From Termitomyces sp. T153 (lineage: Eukaryota > Basidiomycota > Agaricomycetes > Agaricales > Lyophyllaceae), in NCBI GenBank assembly GCA_018296165.2, contig JACKQL020000023.1, positions 248,001-312,000 of the forward strand: a stretch of DNA of 64,000 bases. The letters are read 5' to 3'. A program made the translations under genes and the position numbers. Of this stretch, positions 31,471 through 41,328 are shown piece after piece. How positions within the stretch are numbered: the stretch's first letter is position 1; each line of letters begins with the position of its first letter. A model generated the notes under the pieces. The model had not been told where the DNA came from and did not search any database. It saw nothing but the letters and a program-made list of their open reading frames with translations.

Positions 31471-34400
31471 GTCTGGGAGACACACTAGACCATGGACCAT
31501 ACCCCAACGTCTTCTCCGCCCCAGCCACACTCCTCCGCGCAACAGTACTCGCCCCGAATAATCCCCCAGCACACCTCCCCTCCCACTCATCCACAAACCT
31601 CCTCCTCTGCACCACTCTTCCCTTCACCAACAAACCCGTCCCCACACTAGTCGACAGCAGCGCCACCAATAACTTCATTGATGAATCCCTGGTGGCGCTT
31701 GCCCCACAACCTCTCCATTGCCTCCCCACCCCGATCCTCCTCAAACTCTTTGACGGAGACTCTACCCCAGCAGGAGACATCACTCATTGCCTAGAAACAA
31801 CCATGACCTTCACCGACGGACAACAGCAAGAACTCCGACTACTCATCACAAAATTACACCCCTCTGCCCCTGTTGTCTTAGGGTTCTCATGGCTCCGCTC
31901 CACCAATCCCCGCATTGATTGGCCCAGTCTCACCCTCCGCCTCGACTGGGACAACCCCACCGACTCCGGGCTGGTACCCTTTGATGTCTCACCCCCCTCT
32001 GAGAACTCCGAGACCACAATCGACCAACCCCGGACCCCTCTGCAACTTCGCTCTAGGTCTGCACGGTTGTTAGTCATCTATGTCTGACTTGGCAACTCGC
32101 TCAAGGTCCTCCCTGCCCTCATAGACAGTGGTGCCTCCAGTGTCTTTGTCAGCAACCAACTCAATCTCCGACACAATGACCTCGACAAACCCCTCGAGCT
32201 CCAACTCTTTGATGGGAGCCCCACCACGACAAGAATCACGCAGTACCATGACAACACCCTCACCCTCAATAATGACCTGCAATTCCAGGCCCGACTCCTC
32301 GTTACCCAACTACCCCCGTCAACCCCAATCATGCTCGGACTCCCATGGCTGCGAAATGTCAATCCCGACATCAACTGGAAGAACCTCACCATGCAATTCC
32401 CCGGCCCCGAAGCAAGCTTAGCAGCCACCATCCACCTCCACCTCCAGTCTATCTCTGATCTCAACGTTCCCCACCCCGACACCATCACCTCCAGAACGAC
32501 TCAGGATTCCCCAACCCCCGACGCCAACCCCGACGGAGAAAGAAGCACAACTCTGTCTCGAGCACCCTTGGACAAATTACGACGGCTGCCCCCCAACATA
32601 CCCCAAAATTGGTATAAGGGCCCGCGCTACCCCAACCAGCAATGCCCAAAGCCCCTGACCAACCCCGATGTCACCCCGGACCCAACTGTTACACCTACGG
32701 TACCCAACCCTGTCGACCCCGGAGACCTTGACATTAAAATCATCGGCGCTGTCCCCTTTGCATGCCTCCTACGAGAAGGCACCCCCACCTTCCAGTTGCA
32801 AGTCACGCCAGCCCTACCCAAGGAATACCTCTGCGCAGGGACTACCGCGCCAGAAAGCAAGATGGAGGAACAGATCCTATCTGAAGTAGTTCCCCCGGAG
32901 TATCATGAGTTCACTAACATGTTCTCCGAAGGAAGTGCCAAGGAACTCCCTCCACACCGCTCCTACGACCACAAGATTGACCTCAAAGAAGGTACCTCAC
33001 CCCTGTTTGGCAAGATCTACAACATGTCCGAAATCGAGCTCCGGGCCCTGAAGGAATACCTCGACAACATGCTCGGCAAAGGTTTCATACGCCCATCGAT
33101 CTCCGCGGCTGGCGCCCTGGTTCTGTTTGCCAAGAAAAAAGGCGGATCCCTCCGACTCTGTGTGGACTATCGGGGACTCAACAAAGTCACCAAAGAGAAC
33201 CGGTACCCCCTCCCCTTAATCAGAGACCTTGTTGATCGTCTTCGCAGCGCCAAGATTTACACAAAAATCGACCTCCATTCCGGCTACAACAATGTCCAGA
33301 TCGCCCCGGGACATGAATGGAAGACCACCTTTTGCACCTGCTATGGCCTCTTTGAGTATCTTGTAATGCCCTTCGGAATGACTAACTCCCCCGCCACCTT
33401 CCAGTACTTCATGAATGACATCTTCCATGACATGAACGATGTTTTTGTCATCATATATTTGGACAATATCCTGATCTACTCAAACTCGCCAGCGGAGCAT
33501 TTGGAGCACGTCCGCCGTGTCTTGGAATGACTCTGAGAATACCACCTTCACGCTAAACCTGAGAAGTGCTCCTTCCACACGACGGAAGTCGAATATCTCG
33601 GAGTCATTGTCACCCCCGACGGTGTGCGCATGGACCCCGCCAAGGTCAACACAATACTCAACTGGCCCTCCCCACGGAACGTCAAGGAGGTACAGTCATT
33701 CTTGGGGTTTGCTAACTTCTATCGCCGCTTCATCAACAACTACTCCGGGATCACCAAACCCCTCAACCAACTCACATGGAAGGACACCCCTTGGGACTGG
33801 GACAGCAAGTGCCAGAGTGTATTCCTCCTCTTGAAGAAGGCCTTCACCTCCGCTCCGGTCCTCCGCCACTTCGACCCCTCCCTACCAATCGTGCTCGAAT
33901 GTGACACCTCCGACTACGCTATCGCCGGGATACTCTCCCAGTCGAACTGGGGGGGCAAGGATCTCTGCCCCATTGCCTTCTACACCCGATCAATGATCCC
34001 AGCGGAACTCAACTACAATATTTACGACAAGGAACTCCTTGCAATCGTTGAAGCCTTTCATCAGTGGCGGGCCTACCTCAAGGGGTCCCCGCACTGCATC
34101 CAAGTCTACTCCAATCACAATAACCTGAAATATTTTACGACCATGAAACAGCTCAGCTGCTGCCAAACTTGATGGTCCGAAACCCTTTTGGAGTACAATT
34201 TTACTATTCACTACCACCCCAGGTGACTCGGCGCAAAACCCGACACCCTCACTCGAAGACCTGACGTGTATCCGAAGAAATCATTCAAAACCAAACAAAA
34301 TGCATTCAACCATTGAGTGGTAATCCCACCCAAACATCTACATGCTGTGCTGATTTTAAATGAAGAAGGAATCCTCCAGCAAATCAGGAATTCACCCCCG

Positions 34401-35792
34401 GACCCCTTCTTCAACCAGCACGACCCCCGCAACAACCCCGACGAGTCGAGCGTAGACAACCCCTTTTTGCTATCCCCGGACCACCGCCTCCTGCTCTGGA
34501 GTGGACAAATCTATGCCCCGGACCACAAGTCCATTCGCCTCGACATACTCCGACAGCACCACAATCACAAACTCTGGGGGCACCCAGGAATTTGTAAGAC
34601 CCTTCAACTCATCTCCTGGACTTATTTTTGGCCAGGAATGAAGAAGGACATCACGCAATACGTAAGGGCCTGTGAACCCTGCCTACAGGCCAAAGTACCC
34701 CACCACCGCCCCCACGGATTACTGAAACCCCTCCCCGTTGGTCGCCGCCCCTGGTCCTCAATATCAATGGATCATATCGTCAAACTCCCCGACTCTGAAG
34801 GTTTCGACACAATCCTCATTGTTGTCTGCCACCTTACTAAACAAGCCCTCTTCATCCCCTGCCACACCACTGACACCGCTCCGGACTTCGCCAAACTATT
34901 TCTTGAACACGTATTCTCCAAACATGGACTTCCCGATGACATCGTCTCCAACTGCAGACCCCTATTCATATCCCATTTTTGGCAATCACTGTGCAAGGCG
35001 CTCAAAATCAAAACCAGCCTCTTTACTGCCTATCATCCGGAAACCAACAGACAAACCAAACACGTAAACCAGATGTTAGAACAGTATCTTCGCTTCTACA
35101 TTAACTATTTACAGAACGACTGGCATGCGGAGCTTCCCCTCGCTGAATTCACCTACAACAACATGCCTCACTCCACCACTGGAGTTTCCCCCTTTTACGC
35201 CAACAAGGGCTACAATCCCCGACTCACACTGTCCCTCAAAGACATCCCTTCCCACATTGCCCATGAGGTTGCCGAGGACCTCCGATCCCTCCACCAATTC
35301 CTCCGGGACGAGATCAACACTGCCAACCAAGCCTACTCCAAGCACACCAATACCCATCGCAAGCCGACCCCTGACTGGCCCCCCGGCACCTTGGTCTGGC
35401 TCGACCGGCAAAATCTCAAGACCTGGAGGCCTTCCATCAAACTTGACCACAAACGCCTCGGCCCATTCAAGGTCCTCTGGAAGGTCTCCACCCACGCTTA
35501 CAAGCTCGACCTCCCTCCGGGCCTGAAGGGCCTCCACCCTGTGTTCCACGTTCGACTCCTTGAAAAGCACGCTCCAGTCCCCTTCCCCAGCCAACACCCC
35601 AGCCGACTGTCCCCCATTGAAGTCGAGGACAAGTATCACTACGAGGTCGACGAGATCCTCAACTCCTGGATAGTCTGCAGCCAACTCCAGTACTTGGTCC
35701 GCTGGAAGGGCTACGGACCTGAGGACAACACGTGGGAACCTCAAAAGAACCTTGACAGAGCCCCCAATGAACTCCGGGACTTCCACCGATGA
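31471..35792 (+). pseudogene. G2 gypsy pol with two protease domains and chromodomain
   Basis: A single frame with only TGA interruptions at 32085, 33528, 33534, 34170, 34224 and 34314. It opens with two tandem retropepsin-like domains: TLVDSSATNNF (about 31650) with LGFSWLRSTNP, then ALIDSGASSVF (about 32120) with LGLPWLRNVNP. RT follows with LRLCVDYRGLN, MPFGMTNSPATF and an active site reading YLDNILI where family members have YLDDILI. RNase H has LECDTSDYAIAG. Integrase has HHNH..C..C, core MDHIVKLP, then SNCRPLF where SDRG is expected. It ends with a chromodomain ([29 protein letters not shown]). The chromodomain marks it as a chromovirus. Confidence 0.93.
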
Positions 35793-36051
35793 AATCCTGC
35801 CAAGCTCTGGAACCCCCGGGACTGATCCAACACAGATGGCAGTAGTGGGCATAACCCCTGCCTCTGGGTTCACCAGGGATTCAACTCCCACCAGTACTCT
35901 CCTACGTGTTTTCACTTACTCCTCTCTTTGCTCTATCTGAAACTTCCCACACTCAGCAGAAGGACCAGAGAATGTATAGCAACAAGCGGTGAATATACAT
36001 ATCGAACAAGAATAGACAGAGAACAATTCAACAACGGGGTCTGAGTTCCCC

Positions 36052-37733
36052 TCACTCCTCCTCCAACCCTAACCCTGCTACCCTTCCCACCATGAACACT
36101 TCCAACTGCGCCACTACCGTTGCCAGAACCTTGGGTTGCCCGGGAAGCAGTTCCCCCATGTCCGTCGCCATCTCCCACCACGCTCTGGGGTCTGCCGTTG
36201 CCCTCCACCAATGCCCTGCCAACAGATGCCCCATCTGCGTAACCCCTTGACCCAACTCCAGTGGAAGGTCCCCAGGCATCCTTGCCAACCCATCATGGAT
36301 GGACCCCAGCGCTGCCGACGCTCTGTTGAGAAGGATGCGATGCTCCCGGGCCCAGTCTATGGAAATGGAATCAGTGCTTAGGAGATGGGAACCACTCATG
36401 AAGCACTCCTTGCTGGCCCAAGGCCGCCTCGTTGGCAAGCCATTCCTCCCACTGCCGCGCCCTCTCCGCTGCCACCCGGACTTCCCCAGTGCTGGAACCC
36501 TGCTGATCCTCCCACGCCCCCAAGCCTCCCGCCTGCTGCATCGCCACCTCTGCCACCTCTGCCCGCGCCTGCAAATGCACTGTCCACACCTCCAACTCCT
36601 GCAGATGAGACAATCACTCCATGGCAGTCCCCATGGCAATGTCCTTGTCCTTCCGCGCCAAGTCCCGTTCCCTCCAAACCTTGTCCAGCTCCTGTCAAGC
36701 CCCGTTCCTCTCCTCCCATACCCCCTGAACCTCCTCCTCATGTGCAACCAACAACCGTTCTAAGCTCTCTACCCAACACTGCAGAAAGGCCTCCGCAACT
36801 GACCACGACCTATCCGCAGACTGCTCAATGGGGGCTCCGGATGTAGGGGAGTATACCGCGGAACCAGGGGGGCCCCCCATTACCTGCTCGCCCCATGCCC
36901 GCTTACTGGGACCTGCCTCAGGTGAAGGGGATGCTCTCCGTTTCCCTTTCTCCTGCATGGAAGGGGCCCCCTCCCTCCATCCACCCTGCGGGGGCCCCAC
37001 CTTCATGGCAGGCATGCTAACCCGTTCCCCTTCCCCACCCCCAGAGCCCCTCCCCGACACCCTGCCCTTCCGCCCTTCCTCCAGTTGCGCTGCAACCCAA
37101 TCTTGATCCCACCCTTGCTCTGCCGCGATGCAGGCGGCATGCCAACTCAGGGTAACGGAGCACTTCTTGTGCCGCGAACGGCACAGAAGGCACACCGACA
37201 TATCCTGCTGTACCCCTGATGCAGGCGCCTCAAATTCACACTGCTCCCCTCGTTGGGTGCAAGACGCACACTGCAGGGGCATGTTAGTCCGGGAAACATA
37301 AAGCTAAGTAACCACTCACTGGGGCCGCCGCCTGACACCACTTGAAGGTGGGGGGACCCCTCACCCGACCCACTGCCTCGGCAAACTGCTCCAGCATCAC
37401 CTCCGCCTGTACCACCCTCGAACCCTCTGGAACAAGCTGGACCACCCCCAGACAAATGCCAGACTTGGAGTGCGTAGAAGGGGCCACGCCTGCCAGTGGC
37501 TGCATCACATCCACACCAGACGATGGCCCTGAGGGACCTGCCATGGCCACAGACAACTCTGCGAAGGACCGATCAGTACTCTGGGGTATATGAGACAGAC
37601 CGCCCTCATGGCTACAGTACATTGCCTCGATCCGACGGCAATCTTGGTGACCCTCTGAATCCTCGGAAGATGATGGCTGGGATGGCGGGGATGGTGACCT
37701 AGATGTTGTGGGAGAATAAGCTGAAGAAGACAT
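36052..37733 (-). pseudogene. Antisense zinc-cluster gene carried by gypsy G2
   Basis: Runs opposite to G2 pol. Exon 1 (37733-37320) starts MSSSAYSPTTSRS, Ser/Pro-rich, with a DCRRIEAMYCSHEGG block. A 49-bp intron (37271-37319, GTGAGT donor, CTAAC branch, CAG acceptor) follows in phase 0, and the next exon begins at the first Cys of CASC, then C-x6-C, x15, CLLC-x6-C. In G1 an intron stands at exactly the same point before CDNC. A Lys/Arg/Ser-rich part, a long coiled-coil (about 36700-36400, with QELDKVWRER and LQARAEVAEVA) and a C-terminal part with WAREHRILLNRASAALGS ending at 36052 follow. Stops at 36695 and 36614 (both TGA) and one frameshift near 36400 break it. It is probably a nuclear DNA-binding protein, by inference from the cluster. 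Confidence 0.75.
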
Positions 37734-37946
37734 TACAACAAGCTGGGGGACTCCTGAGTGTGTCCACTCCTTTTAATAACTTAGGAAGGAGCCCCTGGCA
37801 AATGGCGGCCGCACCTCGACTTCCTTCCCCACGCCGCCGCCACTCGCTGTGGTTTGATCAATATTGATCAACTTTGATTCCCATGCCCTACTGATCCCCA
37901 ACTTGCTCCCCGCATCTTGAGGGTCTCGACGCTGAAGGGGGGGTAA
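37734..37946 (-). promoter_or_regulatory. Promoter region of the G2 antisense gene with 18-bp palindrome
   Basis: Lies between the 3' LTR and the antisense ATG. It contains the perfect palindrome TTGATCAATATTGATCAA at 37854-37871 and, nearer the ATG on the minus strand, a TATA-like TTATTAAAAGG (about 37770-37785). The G4 copy (58391-58614) aligns along its length and keeps CAATATTGATCAA and CATTAAAAGA. The G2 polypurine tract AAGGGGGGGTAA also lies here, at 37935-37946. A protein-binding role for the palindrome is inference. Confidence 0.6.
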
Positions 37947-38932
37947 TGTCATGACCTGCTCCCTAGACACTGTTCCCAACCCCTCCCGAGTTCCCATCTA
38001 ACTCCCCTGAACCCCGCCCACACTTTTGCGCCCACACTGGATAACTCCAACGCTTCTCCAGCAAACCCTGATGACAACTCCAACACCCTCTCCATAGCAA
38101 TCAACACTCCCCCTGAAACCTTCCCCCACTGTTCCTGGCCATGTCATACATTCCTGACCCCCTATCCTAGTTTACCCAACCTGTCCCAGAGTATCACGAT
38201 GTCCTTGGAGCGGCCCATGCCCCCAACTGATCCCATCAGAATACCGCTGCAGCCTGCCCTTGGATCATACCCGACACCTGTCAACTCCGCACAGCTCTGT
38301 CAACTCCCGCTGCCATATCCACCACCCTCTGGGGTACCCAGTAGTTGGTATATAAGTCGTAGAATAACTCCTCGAACTTTAGTCTTGATATTACATTTAC
38401 CAGTTTCCTATGTTTTGTCTCTTGTCTCATCTCTGTTTCTGTTTTTAAGTTTCAAATCTATCTTTTTCCTCAGTCTCGTCTCGTCTCAACTGTACATATT
38501 TCCTTTGTTCTTCTGAGTTCCTCTTGCTCCCTACGTCAGTACAAACTCTGCGCACACGCCATGACCCGAACATTCCTACGACAACTCCAACCCTCGCTTC
38601 CCGCTTGGCCCCGGGACCCATCAAGCCCGGGTAATCCCCTATCCAACTCCGGCCCCACCCCCATCACTCAAGAAGCCTCCGCTCACCCCATAATCTATTT
38701 GTGTGCCCACAAACTAGCCCTGACACCCGCCCTGGGTCAACAACCAATACCTTCGGTCTTAGACTTCTCTGAGCCATTCAGGACTTGCTCGGGCCATTTT
38801 CCCTAGAACCCCCTTGCAAGCCTCCCCACCTCCACTCCAACTCTGGACGCCTGGTTATAAGTGCAGGACATCGCGTCCACCTAGTAAGGACTCACCAGTG
38901 TACTGAGCCCCCATCGTCAGCGGAACCTGACA
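37947..38932 (+). repeat. G2 3' LTR (986 bp)
   Basis: Begins TGTCATGACC and ends CGGAACCTGACA, then TSD CTTCC. It matches the 5' LTR apart from transitions and a short deletion in the T/C-rich part after the TATA box (near 38480), where one CTCGTCTCGTCTC-type repeat unit is shortened. Confidence 0.95.
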
Positions 38933-38937
38933 CTTCC

Positions 38938-39690
38938 TAAAGTCACTAAGCCACTGTTGAAAGTCTGGTTGACAAGTTGTTCCAAGTTGCCAAGGTTATA
39001 ACAAGTGCTAGTGTCAGCATCAGGGTACAACCTGAGCACTGCCACCTTCCATTCCTGGTAAGTGTAAGGTTGGGGAGCATTGTTGCTGATAATAATGTTG
39101 TTGCTAAATTTGGGTAAGCCAAGCCAAGTTTCTGCCATGTCATAAGAGACATATCAAGATGCGTACTCCTTCTTCTGAATGTCATCAGTGATACTGCAGT
39201 CATCGAAAAGGTATTTCAGTTCTTTAAAATATTGGGGGAGTTCCCTGGGGTGACTCTCATTCTATTTAGGTGCAGTTGTGTCATTGCATGGTGGCATTCT
39301 AACATGCCAAGTGGTGGGGTCATTGTTCATATTAGTGATTGTCAAGATTGGTGAAGGAGGGGGGTTTATGGGTGATGAGGGAATGGATTAGGCAGCTGGG
39401 AAGAAGATAGAGTTGGTAGGAGTCAAAGGAGAGAGGGGTGCATCAAGAAAACTTTTGATAAAGGCACCAGGAAAATTGGCAAGGATTTTGCTAATGTCAC
39501 AAAGGTTTCTAGCAGTTTTGAGTTCATCAGCAAGAGGTCTAGGCTGGGCTGCTGGCAAAGAGTGTTGAGGGGTTGAAGAGGAAGACAGGGGTGATTCAAT
39601 AAGGTCTTCCAAGCAACATTTTGCTTGAGCTCTAGTTTCTGGTGGAATGGTTAACTTTAAATACCCCTCACAGTGGGCTCCAAAATGATG
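38938..39690 (-). pseudogene. G1 gag N-terminal half
   Basis: This is the part of G1 gag on the far side of G2. Going down in coordinates it carries a start region after the LTR (YLKLTIPPETRAQA, then LCDISKILANFPG) and a second block with MTWQKLGLAYPN, YTYQEWKVAVLRLYPDAD and LGNLEQLVNQTF. This type of gag is typical of the agaricomycete DUF4100-region gypsy group. Removing G2 and one CTTCC copy continues it in frame into the sequence at 27935. A shift near 39150 and stops are present. Confidence 0.8.
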
Positions 39691-40335
39691 TGCTCCTATG
39701 CTGCCTAATGCCGTGCAGGACACCTAAAAAGAGAACCTAGCACTAATCACTAGATAGGGTAGCTGGCAGTAGGAAGTTAATAGTAAAGGGCAAGTCAGTA
39801 ACCATCCCAGAGAATGAGAGCAATAGTTGTGTTGTAAGGTGAAGTTGAAAGGATTGCTATTGCTAGCCTAAGTCACTAGTGACAGAAAAGGGAGTAGGTG
39901 AAGACAAGAAGCATCACTAAGACAAAGCAAACTCTTAATGGTGGTGGTAGAATTAGGGAGTAAGGTAAAAAAAAAGGAAGATGGTAATAGAGACACTGAA
40001 TCAAGGGAATGAACGTGAACTGGTTACTAGCCACAGTTGCTAACATTGCTAAGTCAAAATAATGCAAAAGGGCACCTGCAGTTGGTACCACACTAAGTCA
40101 AGGTCAAAGTTGATAAGACTTGTCACAAAGTCACAACAGCGAGGAAGGAATAGAGTGATGAGAGAAGCAAAGTGAAATCCCAAGCTGGTAAGCATAGACC
40201 ATACAGCTTGAGGGGAGATCTATCTGAGTCAATTCTCCTCCTTCCTAGTGTCCATGTACAGGCAGTATTTATATGGTTCCAAAGTATAGTATGGGAAAGT
40301 AAGCAAATACTTGCCACTAGCGATGCTGTCTGTCA
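39691..40335 (-). repeat. G1 5' LTR, truncated (645 bp)
   Basis: Matches the 3' LTR from TGCTCCTATG onward but stops at about 40335, lacking roughly 420 bp that would be its U3 beginning. It is joined directly to C2 integrase codons. The truncation probably arose in the same deletion that removed C2 RT. Confidence 0.88.
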
Positions 40336-40952
40336 CATTTTGTGAAGTTCTCTGTTTTGACAGCAGAAACTAGTGAGTAACTCCTTCAGGTATTCCATCC
40401 CAACATCTGAACACATTCTTTTCAGTTTTAGCCCTGACTGTCTTTCAAGCATTGCAATTATGTCTCATAGCACAGCACCAGCTTTGCTCTTCTGTTCTAG
40501 TAGTTTACCAACAGTAAAATGAGGGCTGAATTTGACAACAACTAGGGCATATTGCATTCCTGTCCATGTCTCAATGGACATTGGACCAGTAAGATCAACT
40601 ACAACAAGGCCCATCTTCTCATAAGTAGTGGTGCTTGCATGAGGAAATGGTTGGCAATGTGATTTGCCAAGAGTGCATCCCTTGCAAACATGGTCATAGG
40701 TGGGGGGGAATGAGATGATAAGGCTAGTTACCATGTTCTTCTGTTGCATATCCCTGATTGTGTCATGGTTCAAGTGTCCTAGGTGATGGTGCCATAGATG
40801 GAGACTCCTACTTGCAATGTAAGCAGACTCATTTTGAATTGCAATGCAGGTGATATGATACAAGGTACCTGTGCTACCCAATAATGACACACAGAATAAC
40901 TCTGTCCCACTCTTTGAATTGACTAGTCCAATGCCTGGTCCCTCCATGTAGC
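40336..40952 (-). pseudogene. C2 copia gag-pre-integrase and start of integrase
   Basis: Minus-strand copia coding sequence: LHLWHHHLGHLNHDTIRDMQ (gag-pre-integrase His pair), CKGCTLGKSH, the first integrase strand VVDLTGPM, and a degraded MCSDVGMEYL, the usual position of the second catalytic Asp. The apparent upstream start of this frame lies in the G3 LTR and is an artefact. The true upstream codons are at 47077, on the other side of G3, in the same frame once G3 and one TSD copy are removed. Confidence 0.92.
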
Positions 40953-41302
40953 TGTAAGGGCAACCTCCAGAGCAATGGATTAGAGTCATGCAGCTAGCAG
41001 AGGGGAATCCAAAGTATATTAGCAGAGTAGACAACAATACAAATTAGTAACTAATCACCTAGTAGAGGGAAATCCAAAGAGAACAAGTCTAAGGATTCCC
41101 GCTGCTTGGTGTGGTGCATCAGCAGGCAGCAGAGGCATGGGAACTACTGTACAGGTGACCAGAGCTACTCCTAACCCTAGGGCAATGGTTGCTGAGGTAA
41201 TATGGAGAACTCTGGGGTGCTAGAAAGAGCCCCAGAGACATTGAACAAGCTGTGGAGGTGCTGGAACTAGTCACAGAGGTTGGAAATGGAAGTCCCCTGA
41301 CA
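40953..41302 (-). repeat. G3 3' LTR (350 bp)
   Basis: Plus-strand ends are TGTAAGGGC and CCCCTGACA. The polypurine tract AGAGGGGGGGTGA (minus strand) lies directly inside at 41303-41315. Confidence 0.95.
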
Positions 41303-41328
41303 TCACCCCCCCTCTAGCATGCAGTGTC

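Larger units (their letters stand above)
27941..38932 (+). mobile_element. Ty3/gypsy chromovirus G2 (10,992 bp)
   Basis: The youngest large insertion in the nest. LTRs are 27941-28936 and 37947-38932 and the TSD is CTTCC at 27936-27940 and 38933-38937, inside G1 gag. Gag, two protease-like domains, RT, RNase H, integrase and a chromodomain lie on the plus strand, and an antisense zinc-cluster gene follows before the 3' LTR. CpG is common here, in contrast with the flanking G1, C2 and G3 DNA. In the first ~320 bp of the LTR pair I count about 22 differences, all transitions, most at CpG sites. Confidence 0.97.
19071..40335 (-). mobile_element. Ty3/gypsy retrotransposon G1, interrupted by G2
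   Basis: Minus-strand gypsy with a full left (3') LTR 19071-20126 and a truncated right (5') LTR 39691-40335. The internal region is split by G2 at 27941-38932 (TSD CTTCC); taking G2 and one TSD out restores the gag frame. G1 sits in copia C2. The base run TGAGG precedes the left LTR, but the partner TSD is lost because the right LTR and adjacent C2 DNA were deleted. Unlike textbook gypsy elements it carries an intron-containing antisense gene between integrase and the 3' LTR. CpG is nearly absent and all frames are broken. Confidence 0.92.

Noticed and set aside
35109..35915. A 268-codon minus-strand open frame
   Set aside because: It is the shadow of G2 integrase and chromodomain on the other strand. 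The composition follows the opposite-strand codons and no domain is present.
36371..36430. An additional intron in the G2 antisense gene
   Set aside because: A GTGCTT...CATAG segment was considered, but splicing it does not lead into the frame carrying WAREHRILLNRAS. A one-base shift explains the data better.
40465..41037. Apparent 190-codon copia protein starting at 41037
   Set aside because: Its start lies in the G3 LTR. The C2 coding sequence actually enters from 47077.
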